This document shows positions 35,566-47,300 of a DNA stretch of 64,000 nt, piece after piece. Source of the DNA: Setophaga petechia (lineage: Eukaryota; Chordata; Aves; Passeriformes; Parulidae); the NCBI GenBank assembly GCA_024362935.1, contig JANCRA010000016.1, forward strand, positions 20,133,165 to 20,197,164. The letters run 5' to 3'. Below the pieces are notes generated by a model, which was not told where the DNA came from, did not search any database, and saw only the letters and a program-made list of their open reading frames with translations. How positions within the stretch are numbered: the first letter of the stretch is position 1; each line of letters opens with the position of its first letter. The position numbers were made by a program, and so were the translations under genes.

Positions 35566-35958
35566 AGAGAGAGAGACCCCAGGAGCCATCAGACAGCCCC
35601 CCAGAGAGAGAGAGAGACCCCAGGAGCCGTCAGACAGCCCCCCAGAGAGAGAGAGAGACCCCAGGCGCCATCAGACAGCCCCCCAGAGAGAGAGAGAGAC
35701 CCCAGGAGCCATCAGACAGCCCCCCAGAGAGAGAGAGAGAGACCCCAGGAGCCATCAGACAGCCCCCCAGAGAGAGAGAGAGAGACCCCAGGAGCCATCA
35801 GACAACCCCCCAGAGAGAGAGAGAGAGACCCCAGGAGCCATCAGACAACCCCCCAGAGAGAGAGAGAGAGACCCCAGGAGCCATCAGACAGCCCCCCAGA
35901 GAGAGAGAGAGAGACCCCAGGAGCCATCAGACAACCCCCCAGAGAGAGAGAGAGAGAG
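35566..35958 (+). repeat. Minisatellite, nine 41/43-bp units, inside the inner LTR
   Basis: Units start at 35581, 35622, 35663, 35704, 35747, 35790, 35833, 35876 and 35919. The first three are 41 bp and the next five are 43 bp; the last is partial. Each has AGGAGCCATCAGACAGCCCC, then CC and a (GA)n run, then CCCC. The 43-bp form has one more GA, and some 3' units carry ACAACC in place of ACAGCC. The LTR at 8875-10172 has only one unit, so this is a local expansion. A 142-codon frame across the array is an artefact of its composition. Confidence 0.92.
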
Positions 35959-36012
35959 CCGTGCCTGGGACTGCTACCTTGGAATGTGACACCATGTGCT
36001 GCTGCGGCGAAA

Positions 36013-36030
36013 GGGGGGGGGTGGGGGGGG
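36013..36030 (+). repeat. G9-T-G8 run
   Basis: Two long G runs separated by one T in the inner LTR, with G-quadruplex potential. Confidence 0.85.
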
Positions 36031-36758
36031 TGGTGCGGCAAGAAGTCCAGCTGCTTGTGAGAGCTTTTAACCCTTTGTGGACAATGAAAACTTTACAGAA
36101 CATTAACCCTTCCTAGAAGAGAGATAAGAGTAGAGGATGAAGGAAGAAATGGGCCAGTGGGGAGGTCTGGCAAGAGAGAGAGAGAGAGATGTTGGAGGAA
36201 TGGAGAAGAGTGAGTGGCATTTTTGCTGGACTCTTTTTTGTATAGCCATGGACTGTTTCCTTGTGATACAGAGACTGCATCCAGGGGGAGGCAATGGTTC
36301 AGAGCCAAGAGAGTTCAGTGTTGGGACCCCTCGGCCCCAGGGGGTGTAAAAGAAATGGGGGGGGCAAAAGTCCCAGAGGTGAGACTGTGCTCTGTTTGGA
36401 ACAGGACAAGGCATCCTTAAAAAGTCCACCCTCGAGCAGCCCCTGCCCCATGCACGGTGGTGAGAGCACTGGGCATGGAAGGAAGATGTCACAATGGCAG
36501 AAGGATCTCCGGGCAGTGCCAGGTGTGACAAGCAGCCCATGGCACAAGGAAGGGACTCCTTCTACTCTTGATGAACTGAGGATTTGATTATCTAAAGAGT
36601 GGTTGCCTGACCAAGAGTTGGTGATTTGGGAAATGTAAATGTATTGGGAATTTGGTGGGAGGAGGAGAGGGAGTGTTTCTGTGCAGTTTTCATTTTACTT
36701 GTGTTTTTTCTTTTTTTCTTTTTTTCCCTCTTTGTAGTTGAGTTTCTCTAGTTTAGTT

Positions 36759-36764
36759 AATAAA
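36759..36764 (+). terminator. Polyadenylation signal of inner LTR
   Basis: AATAAA in the context AGTTAATAAAGTTTTT, about 120 bp before the LTR end. Confidence 0.6.
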
Positions 36765-36930
36765 GTTTTTTTCTTTCCCCTAAGTAGGAGTCTGCTTTGC
36801 TTATTCCGGGTACCAACTCACAGCAGACACCAGGGAGAGGGTGTTCTCGTGGGGGCACTGGCATTGTGCCAGTGTCAAACCATGACAAAGGTTTTCATTT
36901 TCCTTGTGTGTTTCTTTTTTTTCCCCTTTC

Positions 36931-36967
36931 CTTGTAGTTTAGTTATTTTCTTGTAGTTTAGTTAATA
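36931..36967 (+). repeat. 19-bp tandem duplication in the outer LTR 3' part
   Basis: CTTGTAGTTTAGTTA occurs twice with a period of 19 bp, just before and overlapping the AATAAA. The inner LTR has only one such unit. Confidence 0.75.
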
Positions 36968-36969
36968 AA
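36964..36969 (+). terminator. Polyadenylation signal of outer LTR
   Basis: AATAAA in the context AGTTAATAAAGTTTTC, matching the inner LTR signal at 36759-36764. Confidence 0.6.
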
Positions 36970-37090
36970 GTTTTCTTTATTTCTAAGTAGCAGCCTGCTT
37001 TGCTTATTCCTGGTCACATCTCACAGCAGACACCAGGGAGAGGGTATTTTCATGGGGGCACTGGCATTGTACCAGTGTCAAACCATGACA

Positions 37091-40000
37091 AGGTATCAAG
37101 GTCTCTGAATTACAAAGGAAATGTTTTAATTTGCAAGATTTGTTTTCTGAAGTTCAAAGCTGAAACTACTTTCCTCCATAATATGCAACAGCCAACTGTA
37201 GTGTATAAAGGAGTTCTCCATGGGGTAGAAATTCCTTTTGGAAACTGCAGGCTGCTGGCAGTCGGGCTCAGCAGCAGCCTCATGGGAGGCAATCTCTCAT
37301 CAGGAACTCTGCACCACTTCTGAGGAGCCCCAAACGAGATTTTGAATTGTGAGTTGGTGAATGTGTCTCTGTTTTGTAGTTTGTTCCTGACATTCAATAC
37401 CACCACAGCAGACATAGTGTATCTAAGGGATAAAAACTGGGTTCCTAAACTGGTTATCTTTCTAATGCTTTTGCAAGGTTTCAAGAAAAGAATTACCAAA
37501 ATTGCATCACAATTTCGTGCTTTCAGTATAATGTACCTTATTCCATTAAATCCTCACAGTATCTGAAGTTCACTGGCTTTTGACTCATCCAAGATCTCAA
37601 ACATCTCCTCTGAAAGATCTCAAATGAGAATTCTCTCTTGAAAGATATGGAACAACTGTCCTTGCTTGTGGGAGGAAAAAAATTTAATTAGTTCTCTCTT
37701 TCCTTCTTCCCCACAAACATGCAAACTCTCTCCATGTCCATTCTCATCCCATATAACACCGTTGAACAAATCAAATTGCTATATTTTGAATTCACCTGAT
37801 CAGAAAAAGACCAGGATCAAAGATGGCATCCTGATTTCAAAACTGTTTCTGAGAATATCCCATGGAAGCTACTGTTGTGCACCTTTTAAAATCTTTGGAA
37901 GCTGTACAGCATGAATACAGCTGGTTAGAGTAGGAGAGTTTTTAAAATACACAGTTGTAATTGATTATACAAACAGATGTGTCAAAATCTTCGTGAGAAA
38001 TAAGGGACGCTGGTACTTTGATAAGAAATATAAAATATTTTATTATTTTTGATCCTTTTAGCAGATGCCCTTTCTTTACAAGACATGAGGCTTGTCTGTT
38101 TCATGGCTATGTAGAAATAAAAGCCTTTTAGAACGTTTTTATTTCCAATTTGCTTCCTGGTCAGTTAGGGACAGATATGAACCCAGGTTCATATAATCAC
38201 AGGCTGCTGCAGCCAATACCAACATATATGGAAATGGAAGAATAAGTCCATGTGTCTTGTACTAACCTTTGATGTTTGCATTCTTGCAGGGAACACATGA
38301 GATTTTTGTATTTCATATGTATTTATCTAAAGAAGATTGGCCCTATAATTTCTACAGTCTTTTAAGTTATGAGCTGTAGCCCAGTTAGGGTCTAGTAGCT
38401 CAAAACCACTGAAGTAGCCAACTGAAGCCAATTAATTTTTAAGAGATATTCAAGATTCTAAGATGTTGATTTCAATGGGCAAGATTCTAAGATTCTTGAT
38501 TTCAAAAGGCAGATTGTGTTTCCTTAATCATGTTTGTTCCTCTCTTCAGCCATTGAACCAATTAGAAACCAAGAAATATAGTCAAAAATGATAAAGTTCA
38601 TTGCACAAAATTCTTACAGAGCTAGTTGAGATCAGTTTTAAAGACTAAATTTTTTAAGCAGTATACTTATCCTCCTCCTATTTCTGTGTTTCCTGTAAAG
38701 CCAAAGCCAGAGCCAGACTCCCTGTCAGCTACACGGGGCTTTGGTGAAATAGTTGATTTTCATATCTATTTCTGATTGTGTCATTTTTTTGTCTTTTGAT
38801 ATTAACATACTTTTATTTCACACTGATGACTTTTGTGTTGGCAATGTAGGTTATTTGTGAGGAGAGTTAGGTGATAATGATGATATCAACAGACTATTGC
38901 AGATAGAGAATGGTTCTTTGGATATGGCCTTTGCACACCTGTGTGGATCAGGCAGGAGGAAATAGGAATTTCTATCAATTTTTAACTTTCTTTCACAGCA
39001 CTTTGACACATCTTTAGGCCACGTGGCTGTCAGTCCAGCTAGGGTCCAGTGCACAGATGGACCTCGAATTTTGCAGCACCACAAAGGGCAATATCTGGGC
39101 CTAGCTGCATTTGTTTATCCTTCTTTCTTTCATGTCCCATTAGTATCAGTTTTTGCTTTGAGAACATAAAAAGCCAGAACTCAAGTGTACAAATATTATT
39201 GTTCTGTATTAATGACTTCTGTATCCAATTAGTGAAGATCATTATTGCAATATGTTCTGACTTGCATTGCACACAAGAGATAATAAACAAGTTTCCCCGA
39301 GAAGCAACTTTATAAACAGCTTCTCTGCAGCATTCCTTGACTGTCCCAGTTCTTTTGGTCTGTCACTTTGCCACACAGCAGAGTGCAATGGCACCAGGAA
39401 CAAGCACTTGTCACAGGGTAAGGGCTCCATCAGAGCCAGAACAGAATGCAGGAAGTACCAGCTTTCCCCGTCTGTTTCTGATAGCATAAGACCGTTTCAG
39501 TCTTGTGGCTGTAGCAATTAACAATTCATTCCAGGTGATAAAACCTGTTTGTTAAGTACATTTGAAGGAGAGATACTGTATTTTAATGGACATTTAGTAG
39601 CTGGCTATCATCAGTCTGTGCTCCCTGCCTGGGGACAGCAGGCAAGGTTTATTAAATATTAAGAAGCTGTTCATTACTTTATGAAACTGTGACAACAGAA
39701 CATCTGAATATTTAGAAAACAGTTAATGTTCTTTAGAATAGCTGCTTCAGTTAGGGGAAAGGACTAATGTTTGTCTGGCTAAAGATGCATAAAAATGTAG
39801 TGTCTTCTTTGAAGTTTGCACTTTGCTCCTGCTACTTGAGAATGTTGAAATTAACCTACACCACATAATTTAGAACACAAGTGAAAGCACAGTTTCCCAT
39901 TAGAGAATGCAGGAAATCAGGTATTTCAGATAAACATTGCTTTTGCAATGTCTTTAAAAATCCCAAAATCTATAGGGGCATATTGTTTAGAGGTTTGGCT

Positions 40001-41372
40001 GTCACCACAACTTCTGCCTTTGTATGCAGTGTACAGAGGCTATTCAAATTTCATTACAGATCTCAAGGAAAGGATTAGGTCTTTGCAAAGAGATGACACC
40101 TTACTGGGAAAATACCCACAGATTTTTTGGAAGACCTTCCTTCACTTCAACCAGAGTTTGAGGCAAAGTGAAAGCTCTTTGTCTACTGGCTGTTCCAATA
40201 TCAAGGAGGATCTTCAACACCGATGAAGCCAATTACATATTGTATTTGTATCCACTCTTGCTTGTATGGGATGAATCAAGAAATGAAAAAAAGCTCCAAA
40301 CTGACAACCCAGAGCTCTCTTTGGTCCTGATCTTGCTAGTCATGTTGAGTGAGCAGAATCTTGTTTCCAGGTGCAATAGTTTGTAGCAAAACTCCCTCAG
40401 TGGTTACCATGGGACACTAGACATTTAAGTGCATCTGTTGGGAAGGACAGTCAGCAGAATTATTTAGCATGAGACATGGTTTTATCTTTAATGTATAGAG
40501 TTACAAGGGTCACAAATGTATTACCACTCAGTGATGTGCAGATAACATTTTAACAGTCTGGGGAGTGGGGGCAAACCACAAAACTTTAGTCTTGTATGTC
40601 CATACAATAAAGTATGGACTTTACAAGAAGTAAAGGTGTTTTCCAGGCTTTGGAATATGGAACTACAGAACCTTTTTGTATATTTTTCCAGTTCAGCACT
40701 AAAACTTCTGACAAAGAGATACAACATTAGCTGACAATAAACAACCATGATGTCTGAAAATTATTATGCATTGTTTCTGAGACATGGATTTGGTCAGGTA
40801 ATGGTCCTGAGTGCAAGAACAACAGAGAGTGAGGATGGACTAAAGTAGCCTTAAGTGATCTTTCTGTCTTGTACCTCAAGCTGGATCACCTGACCTGGGA
40901 TGATCTGTTCATGTCTCTTGGCCATAAGGATGTCTCCTTCCACTAGGTTTGTACCTGTGTTTTCTTTGCCCTCTTTCAGTTCTTCTCTGTTCCTCAGATC
41001 TTTTATTTGCTCTTTTCCCCTAGAAACATTTCTCTTTGCTCCCTCTGCCAGGAACTTTTATTGTTCTTGGCCTCTATGTCTTCCTTTAAAGCTCCTTGCA
41101 GCCTTCACTGCCCTCTGTACTCAGACTTCACCTGCCCTCAAATCCTTAGTCTGAGCTCCCTGGCTCTTCCTGCCTCTTTCCCTTTTGGCCATGTATCTTT
41201 GCATCCCTGGTCTCTGAAGGATTACAGCGCTCAGTTTCTGCCGCTGAGCCAGAGCAAGGTGAGGACCAAGTCCAGGACACAAAATATCTGAGCCAAGGAA
41301 GAGTCAGAGTGAGTGTGGGCTCTTTCCTGTCTCACCCTTCCACAGGAGTACATGAAAGCTGGCCACACATTA
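37091..41372. other. Unique non-coding sequence
   Basis: No recognisable gene. A tandem duplication at 38452-38510 is listed separately. Open frames are under 130 codons and unrecognised. A pyrimidine-rich stretch lies at about 40900-41220. Confidence 0.55.
38452..38510. repeat. Imperfect 29/30-bp tandem duplication
   Basis: Two adjacent copies (38452-38480 and 38481-38510) of AAGATTCTAAGAT...TTGATTTCAA...GGC, with a few substitutions and a 1-bp length change. Confidence 0.8.
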
Positions 41373-41422
41373 ATTTGCATGGTTAATTTGCATTATCAGT
41401 GGCTGTGATGACAGATTTGCAT
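41373..41422 (+). promoter_or_regulatory. Cluster of three POU octamers (ATTTGCAT)
   Basis: ATTTGCAT occurs exactly at 41373-41380, 41386-41393 and 41415-41422, all in the same orientation, with start-to-start spacings of 13 and 29 bp. Each is followed or preceded by TAAT/TTAT-type sequence. The octamer is the canonical site of POU factors such as OCT1, OCT2 and BRN proteins. The third lies in ACAGATTTGCATTATTTG. Enhancer activity is inferred; the exact motif triplet is seen directly. Confidence 0.45.
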
Positions 41423-42469
41423 TATTTGATAATAGAAAGACTTTCATAAGAGCTTCTCTGGTGAGGTTTCTGGCAACTCTGGGTTCTTTTGGACACTTCA
41501 TTCAGTATGTTGCAAAGCTTATCATTTAGGAAAGGGTGGAAAATAGTCTACCCAATAGGCCAGAAAAAATCAAGGGAAGGTTATTTAATTTCTTTCACTT
41601 GCTGCATTTAATTAAGAAACTGATGTATGAATTTTGTGGGGAATGGCATAGAAAAGGGGGAAAAAAACATCTATGGGGAACCAGATTTCTCATGAAATGT
41701 TTTAACTGAGGGGAGAGGAACAACCCTAGAAACTTTGCAGAAAGGAAGACCTATGATGGTGCAAACTGAGGCAAATTTCTGCTTTTTCAAGTCTCCTTGA
41801 ACTCAGATTTTTCTCATCTGTGTATGAAGTAAAGTTTAGAGAATTTTCTGTCTTTCTGATCCTGCCTTCTGGTAAGTTTGCAAGTCTCCAACTTCTCTCT
41901 GAGACTTTGCAGTGTTCTTCTCTAGTGGGAACCATCCCTTGGGTTCTTCCCCCACAAACAGTTCTTTGGTTTATAAAGGAAGCTCTTTTATTTTGTTTTT
42001 GTTGCTGGCGTCCAAGACTGACAAATGGGTTTAGTCCTAGGCTCTTCTTTCAATTATTAATGAAAAATATTGTATTACCTGAGGCTAACCCAACATTTCG
42101 TTCCATTTCCAAGCCTTTGGCAACCAGCAATCTCATTGCTGTCTGAAATGCAGAGAAGAAAACCTTTTGCCTATTCCTTTTTCTTCCTCTGCTCCTGCCT
42201 CGCCTCCCTCCCTTAAGAAATTCACAGTGTAATTGCAGGATGGCTCCAATGAGGGTGCTAAGAAAGCATTGTTATAAATAACAGTGAACATCATGCAGTC
42301 TGATTGTCACTTGTTTAGGATTTAAAGTATCAATTCCTGAACATTACAGAGATTTAGACATGGGTTAATTAAACATTTACATACATGTGTAGAACAATAT
42401 ATTGTATGGTGCAATAATGTGCACTTTAATCAGGATCTGTGGGTGTTGTGTGTTTGCTTGTTCCATGTT
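41423..42469. other. Unique non-coding sequence
   Basis: No recognisable gene or repeat. A pyrimidine-rich patch lies at 42170-42215. Confidence 0.55.
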
Positions 42470-42790
42470 AATTGGTATCGTGCTGGCTCCTAGCTTAGGT
42501 CTTTGGCTGGATGGAACAGAATAGACATGGTGTTTTAAATATTTTAATTAGGACCAGCAGTTCCCGGCTCACTCATTTCTCATTGGATTGTTTTTCATGC
42601 ATGAATAAATTAGCTAGCATGGAAGTACTTTGCAGAAAGTAGTTGCCCTCTAGCCATAAAATGAGTCCTGTTCATTAATACTTTAATGAAATTAGCTGTG
42701 AGCAAAATATCATTCCTTTTAACTGTGTTCTAATTTCTTAATTTTAATTAGGCACATAATTGTAGTATACTGAAATTATCTTAATGTACA
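42470..42790. other. Candidate conserved non-coding block with repeated TAATTA context
   Basis: ATTTTAATTAGG occurs at 42541 and again exactly 200 bp later at 42741. Between them are AAATTAGCTAGC, CATTAATACTTTAATGAAAT and other homeodomain-type cores. The composition resembles a developmental enhancer. No transposon features are seen. Confidence 0.3.
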
Positions 42791-43985
42791 GCAAGAAAAG
42801 TTCTATCACCATGGGCCTGTGGCTGAAACTTGAGCATACTTGCAGCATATTTCAGCTTGCAATTTTTCTCTTCAACATTTCCTAGCTAATCAAAATCTTT
42901 TCCTTGCTTTGTGTTATTGCAACACGGAGTCAGGAACTGACTAATGCTTTCAGATACCAGAAAAATTAAAAGAATCGCTGATGCTGTGTTTTGTTGTTGG
43001 CAACATACATCTGACAAACCTCAGTTTTAGAGTCCAACATAACCCAGGAGCACTTCTAGGGAATAATGGAATACACAAAACCTGTTTGTTGTTTTGGCTT
43101 TTGTCCCTGAGATGTTTCATGCTTTGCTAACCTGGAGTTGCTACATCTAATTCGTAATTATACAAACCGAGGTAGGAAGCAGTAAGAAAACATGAGAGAT
43201 GAGAAATTTAGATTTTAGCAGCACTAGCACATCATCTCCAGTATAAAGTTTAATTTAATAAATTATTCTAGGCTGGTTTATAGATGCTTCTTGTTTCCAC
43301 TTTGGCAGATACTGTTTTGGGGGATGCAATTTCCTTACTGCAAAGAAAAACATGTTCTGACAAAAACAGTGCTTACTCTCTCTAATACTAAGTTTGATAT
43401 GAGTATTTTGAGTGGATGTCCTCATCCTGATAGAGAAGTGTGTGTAGAAACACTAAACTAGATACATTCTTTTTTAATAGGAGAGCTAAGGATCTTCAAT
43501 CCAAATTTGTGTCGGGGGATTTAAACTTCAGCATTTACTCCTTTGCTCAAAACTGCAGAGAACTGGAAGAAGAAGCCAGGAAGGGATCTTGAAAGTTTTA
43601 AAATACTGAAAAAGGAAAACATATTCAGCCCTAGAGTTTTTGCAGCCAAATCCTTTGAAAACTAGCTTTTGTATTTATCACTGTATTAAGCAAAGAGAAT
43701 TTCAAGCAGTAGTGACTATATAGATATGAAATGTGACTTTGACCAAAGGAATTTTAAGGTCAAATACTGGTATATTAATGTTGAGTGTGGTGGATTTGTG
43801 CAGTATTACTCTCTCCTGTACTGTGCTGTATTGAGCTGCTCTGCAGAGCTCTGCAGGTGTCTGTAGCCCTTTCAGAACTGCCCTGAAACCCACGGTGCAC
43901 TGAGCAGGTGAGCTCCACCTTCCTGCCCTCCCCGTGGATGTCATGCAAATCAGGGCTCTTGGCTCTTTTACAGGGTGATTGGGAC
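42791..43985. other. Unique non-coding sequence
   Basis: Nothing recognisable. A short GC-richer patch at 43830-43960 has no CpG cluster. Confidence 0.5.
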
Positions 43986-44350
43986 CTTTGTCTTTGCTGA
44001 AATTGAATTTCTAATTGAAATCCTTTTTGGCAGCATATTTCACTGCCTGCTGTAATTGGCACCTGCTCTAAATAATATTGATATTTCTTATTTAAATAAT
44101 AAATTATGGCTAATTGTAATACTTCATTATGCCCACAATTAAGTGAACTGAGGTTAGTTTACAATTAATACTAATACTAGTTGATGTGCAATTTGAATGC
44201 AATTTGCTGCTGTTAGCAGATTGCCAGTGGAAAGAAGAAAGCTAAGGGATTTCTTGTTTCCAGTGGCAATCTTATTTTTCTAGACAAACAACCTTAAATA
44301 AAATGTGAGTTATATTCAAATAACCAAGAAATTAATTAGAATAAACATCC
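43986..44350. other. Candidate conserved non-coding block, very TAAT-dense
   Basis: Contains more than a dozen TAAT/ATTA cores in 350 bp, including TTTCTAATTGAAAT, GGCTAATTGTAATAC, CCACAATTAAGTG and ACAATTAATACTAATAC. The order is complex rather than simple repeat. Inferred to be regulatory. Confidence 0.3.
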
Positions 44351-47300
44351 TGGTTTTATTTCTGATCAATCATTGTCACTCTTCTGGTAAACACATATTC
44401 AAACCCTCCCTTTATAGAACCTAATTCAAATTATATCTATTAAAGATTAGTAAAATTAATGCAGTGCATCTCTAATTGTTTCTGGTTATGGGAGACAAGA
44501 TAAGTTCAGAGAATTCAGGTTTCACTCAGGCAATCTCCAATATGATGGATTTGTATCAGAATGCTAAGCCTGTATTTCATCACAGATTGCTCTGAGTGGG
44601 AACAGAAGCTCTAAAAAGAAAATGGGAATGAGCTGGAAGCTTTACATGGAACTTCAGCCAATGACAACAAATGCTACAGACACTGCTTGTTCTGAAGAAA
44701 GAAATACTATGGAATTTCCTTTCTTGTAATAAAATATGTTTGAGTGTATTCAACAGCTTCCAGCCTCTCTGTACCTTGAGGATTATTTGCTGTAGAGGCA
44801 AAGGACATAGGCAGGTGGACATTACTTGGTTTGCTCTGCTTCACCTGTCAAAATTCTTCAGGTCCTTCCAGCATTTATAAAGTGTGCTTGGGCAGCACAT
44901 TCCAAGTGCATCATCACTGTATTCCGTTTTCTGACTTGACAAATCCATATTAGAAAAATGACCTGTACCTCTTATGCACCCATCTGTAATAAGGCTTAAA
45001 GAACAAGCTCAGTTTAAAATTGCTTCCATCTTTTGTATGATCAGATGAGAAGCTGTTGAATCAGAACTGAAGTGACAGTATAGAAACTTAGCAATCTCCA
45101 TCTCAAATCTGCATGCAAGCCTAAGTAAAAATCAAACAAAAAAAAAATAGGGTAAGCTCTAAGGGAATTTGAGTAATGAGCAACATAAAGGGATGGATCA
45201 AAAGCCTGTTGCAGCCTTCAAGTGCTCACACAGTTGTAAGTAGGGTCCCTTTCTTATTTCTGTGACAGCACAGTGACTTACTCTGCATTTTAGAGTCAGG
45301 TAGTGGACACTAATATGATATTCAGCTACCAGAAAAGGAATTTTGGCAGTGGGAATTAAGTGACTTGTATCATAATTGTTTGAGGGAAGAAACACAGAAA
45401 TGAGGAGGGGAGTTCAGTCTAGAACATTATGATACTCTGCTTGCACTACAAACATTTTTCTGGCACAGTGAAAATTTATGTATCTGAACAGATACAGAGT
45501 GAGATTGATTCCCTCTGCCCATGCTCTGGGGTCATCAAACCTCTCAGGGTGGAAGATGGGAAATGACATGCCCAGAGTCACTTCAAAGCACGACGTGAGA
45601 TGGAACTTCATACTGCAGTGGTGATAGGTTTAGTGATCTTATTGACACATAATCCTTGGTTTCTTTAGTTTGCTTGGGTTTTTAAATAAAATGTTATGAC
45701 TTCTTAAATGGCCACTTGAGTACATCCCTGGTCATTTAAAAATTATTTTAGGGAAAAATTTGTTTAGATACCTGGAATGAAGAGAAATGTTGGAGTTATG
45801 AACATCCAGCTTAAATCAGGGCCCTTAAAAATTAAAAAGCCATTTCCACCATTTTAAACTTAGTCTTATGATTTCCAGGTCAGTCAGAAGCTACCCAAGA
45901 TGTATGGAATAGAAAAGGAAAATTAAATAGAATGTTTCTTTTTCTAGAGGACCAAAAGCTAATTTAGGAGAAACCCCAGGGCTCCTTTACCAGATTAGCA
46001 AATAAACCAGAAATTTCAAATGATCTTGACAGAACATGGGATATCTGGCAGTGATTTGGAAGGAGATGAAGTTGAAACAGTTTAATAATGAACATTCTTT
46101 ACTGAATTATTTTTCCTTCACTGATGGCACTTCTTAGACAAAGAATTAGGAGATTCTGTGACAAAAAACTCCACCCTAATCTTGTTTCCTTCTATCTTTC
46201 TAAATAGCCATATGTCATAGGATTTACTTATCAACTGTAACATTAGCATTCAAAATCCTTTTAGGTCCCCTGCTGTTATCCCAAGATGCCATTTGAAGGC
46301 ACCAATCACTCTCTTCAGATTACGTCTGCCTTCAGTCAGTGGCGCAGCTGATTTCACTATAATTATGTTATCATTTAGATTAATCAGTATTTTGCTGTTT
46401 CAGTTGATTAGAAAATTAGAAGTTGAACACTGTATTCATAACAAAAATACAAACTAGATGGTAAGAAAAGAATGCTATAGACAATTAGGTGTTTAACAGC
46501 CTGTCTCTAGTTTTGAAGTCAGAAAATATCTTCTTACTGTTGCCACAACTTCCATAAGTCCTAGATAGCAGTAAAGCATCAGTGCCTCAGAAACCAGCAG
46601 CATATTGCCCTTCAGAGGGTGGCTGTTCATTTGTACAGTTATGGAAAATTTCCTTTTTTCTACAGTGTGTATAAACCCTACCTCTGCCAATGGAGCAGCT
46701 GCTTTGAAATTCTGTACCTCTTCTCACCACAGTGTTTTTCTTAGAAATTCAGAAAAACCATAAGCTACCGTTTTCTGTTGTGGCTCAGAGTTCTGACTAA
46801 TACTTATTTGTGGTCAGCTCTGTACATTTTGGGGTGACTTTGTGTCTGCAAATGATGAAATTGTTTAATAGATTCAGAGAAGAGTGTTATGGGGTTAGGC
46901 TTGGTGAACCATATGACAGAGGATCAAAGACTTTGATTTCAATTGCTCTTTGCCATTCCTTCTTTGATAGTGGTGTTAATACTTCCTTTATAAAAGGAAA
47001 TAGTAAACATTAATATTTCTTAGTATTAGTTGGACTTGTTGGAATGTCTCTGCTATAAGTTGTTCTTACAAATAAGGGGCAATGTATCTTTGATACAGAT
47101 CAGACTAAGTTACAGTATGCCATGAGTATAATTGTATAAACATAATGATCTGGGGCAAAACAGATTGAACTGCCAGATATCCTATTCCTTGTGTACCTTT
47201 ACTGCCTACCTCCAATTCCAAAAAGCTCATGGGAAATTTTTCTTTTTCTTCCTGCTTAGGCATCCTCTATCAAATCCTTTTTGCAATCTTTCATGCAGAT

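Larger units (their letters stand above)
35260..36887 (+). mobile_element. Inner (younger) ERV LTR inserted in the outer LTR
   Basis: The insert begins TGTGGTGGTTTCACAG and ends CCATGACA. It is flanked by AAGG at 35255-35258 and 36888-36891, with one extra C at 35259. Its length is 1628 bp. Subtracting the roughly 340 bp of extra minisatellite units leaves about 1290 bp, the size of the solo LTR at 8875-10172, to which it is nearly identical in the middle. An AATAAA lies at 36759-36764. It contains a C19 run (35531-35549), a nine-unit tandem array and G-runs (36013-36030). It has no second LTR or internal region of its own, so it too is a solo LTR. Confidence 0.87.
34237..37090 (+). mobile_element. 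Outer (older) ERV LTR, split by a second LTR
   Basis: The element starts TGTGGTGGTTTGACAGG at 34237 and ends AAACCATGACA at 37090, the same ends as the solo LTR at 8875-10172. Its own sequence is 34237-35259 joined to 36888-37090, about 1226 bp in all. Removing the insert restores a continuous match to the other copies across the junction (TTGTAAGG / TTTTCATTTT). It has an AATAAA at 36964-36969. It differs at many more positions than the other two copies do from each other, consistent with greater age or another subfamily. Its target duplication is not clean: AAGGCA is on the left and AGGT on the right. No internal viral genes are present. Confidence 0.85.

Noticed and set aside
35566..35958. 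Regular direct repeats that could suggest a CRISPR array
   Set aside because: Units are contiguous with no unique spacers and lie inside an LTR in a vertebrate genome.
35561..35989. A 142-codon frame with a repetitive Arg/Glu/Pro-rich translation
   Set aside because: It is the minisatellite read as protein. Units of 41 and 43 bp shift the frame from unit to unit, and the frame stays open only because the repeat lacks stop codons.
36013..36030. G-runs as telomere-like repeat
   Set aside because: No TTAGGG periodicity; simply two long G homopolymers in the LTR.
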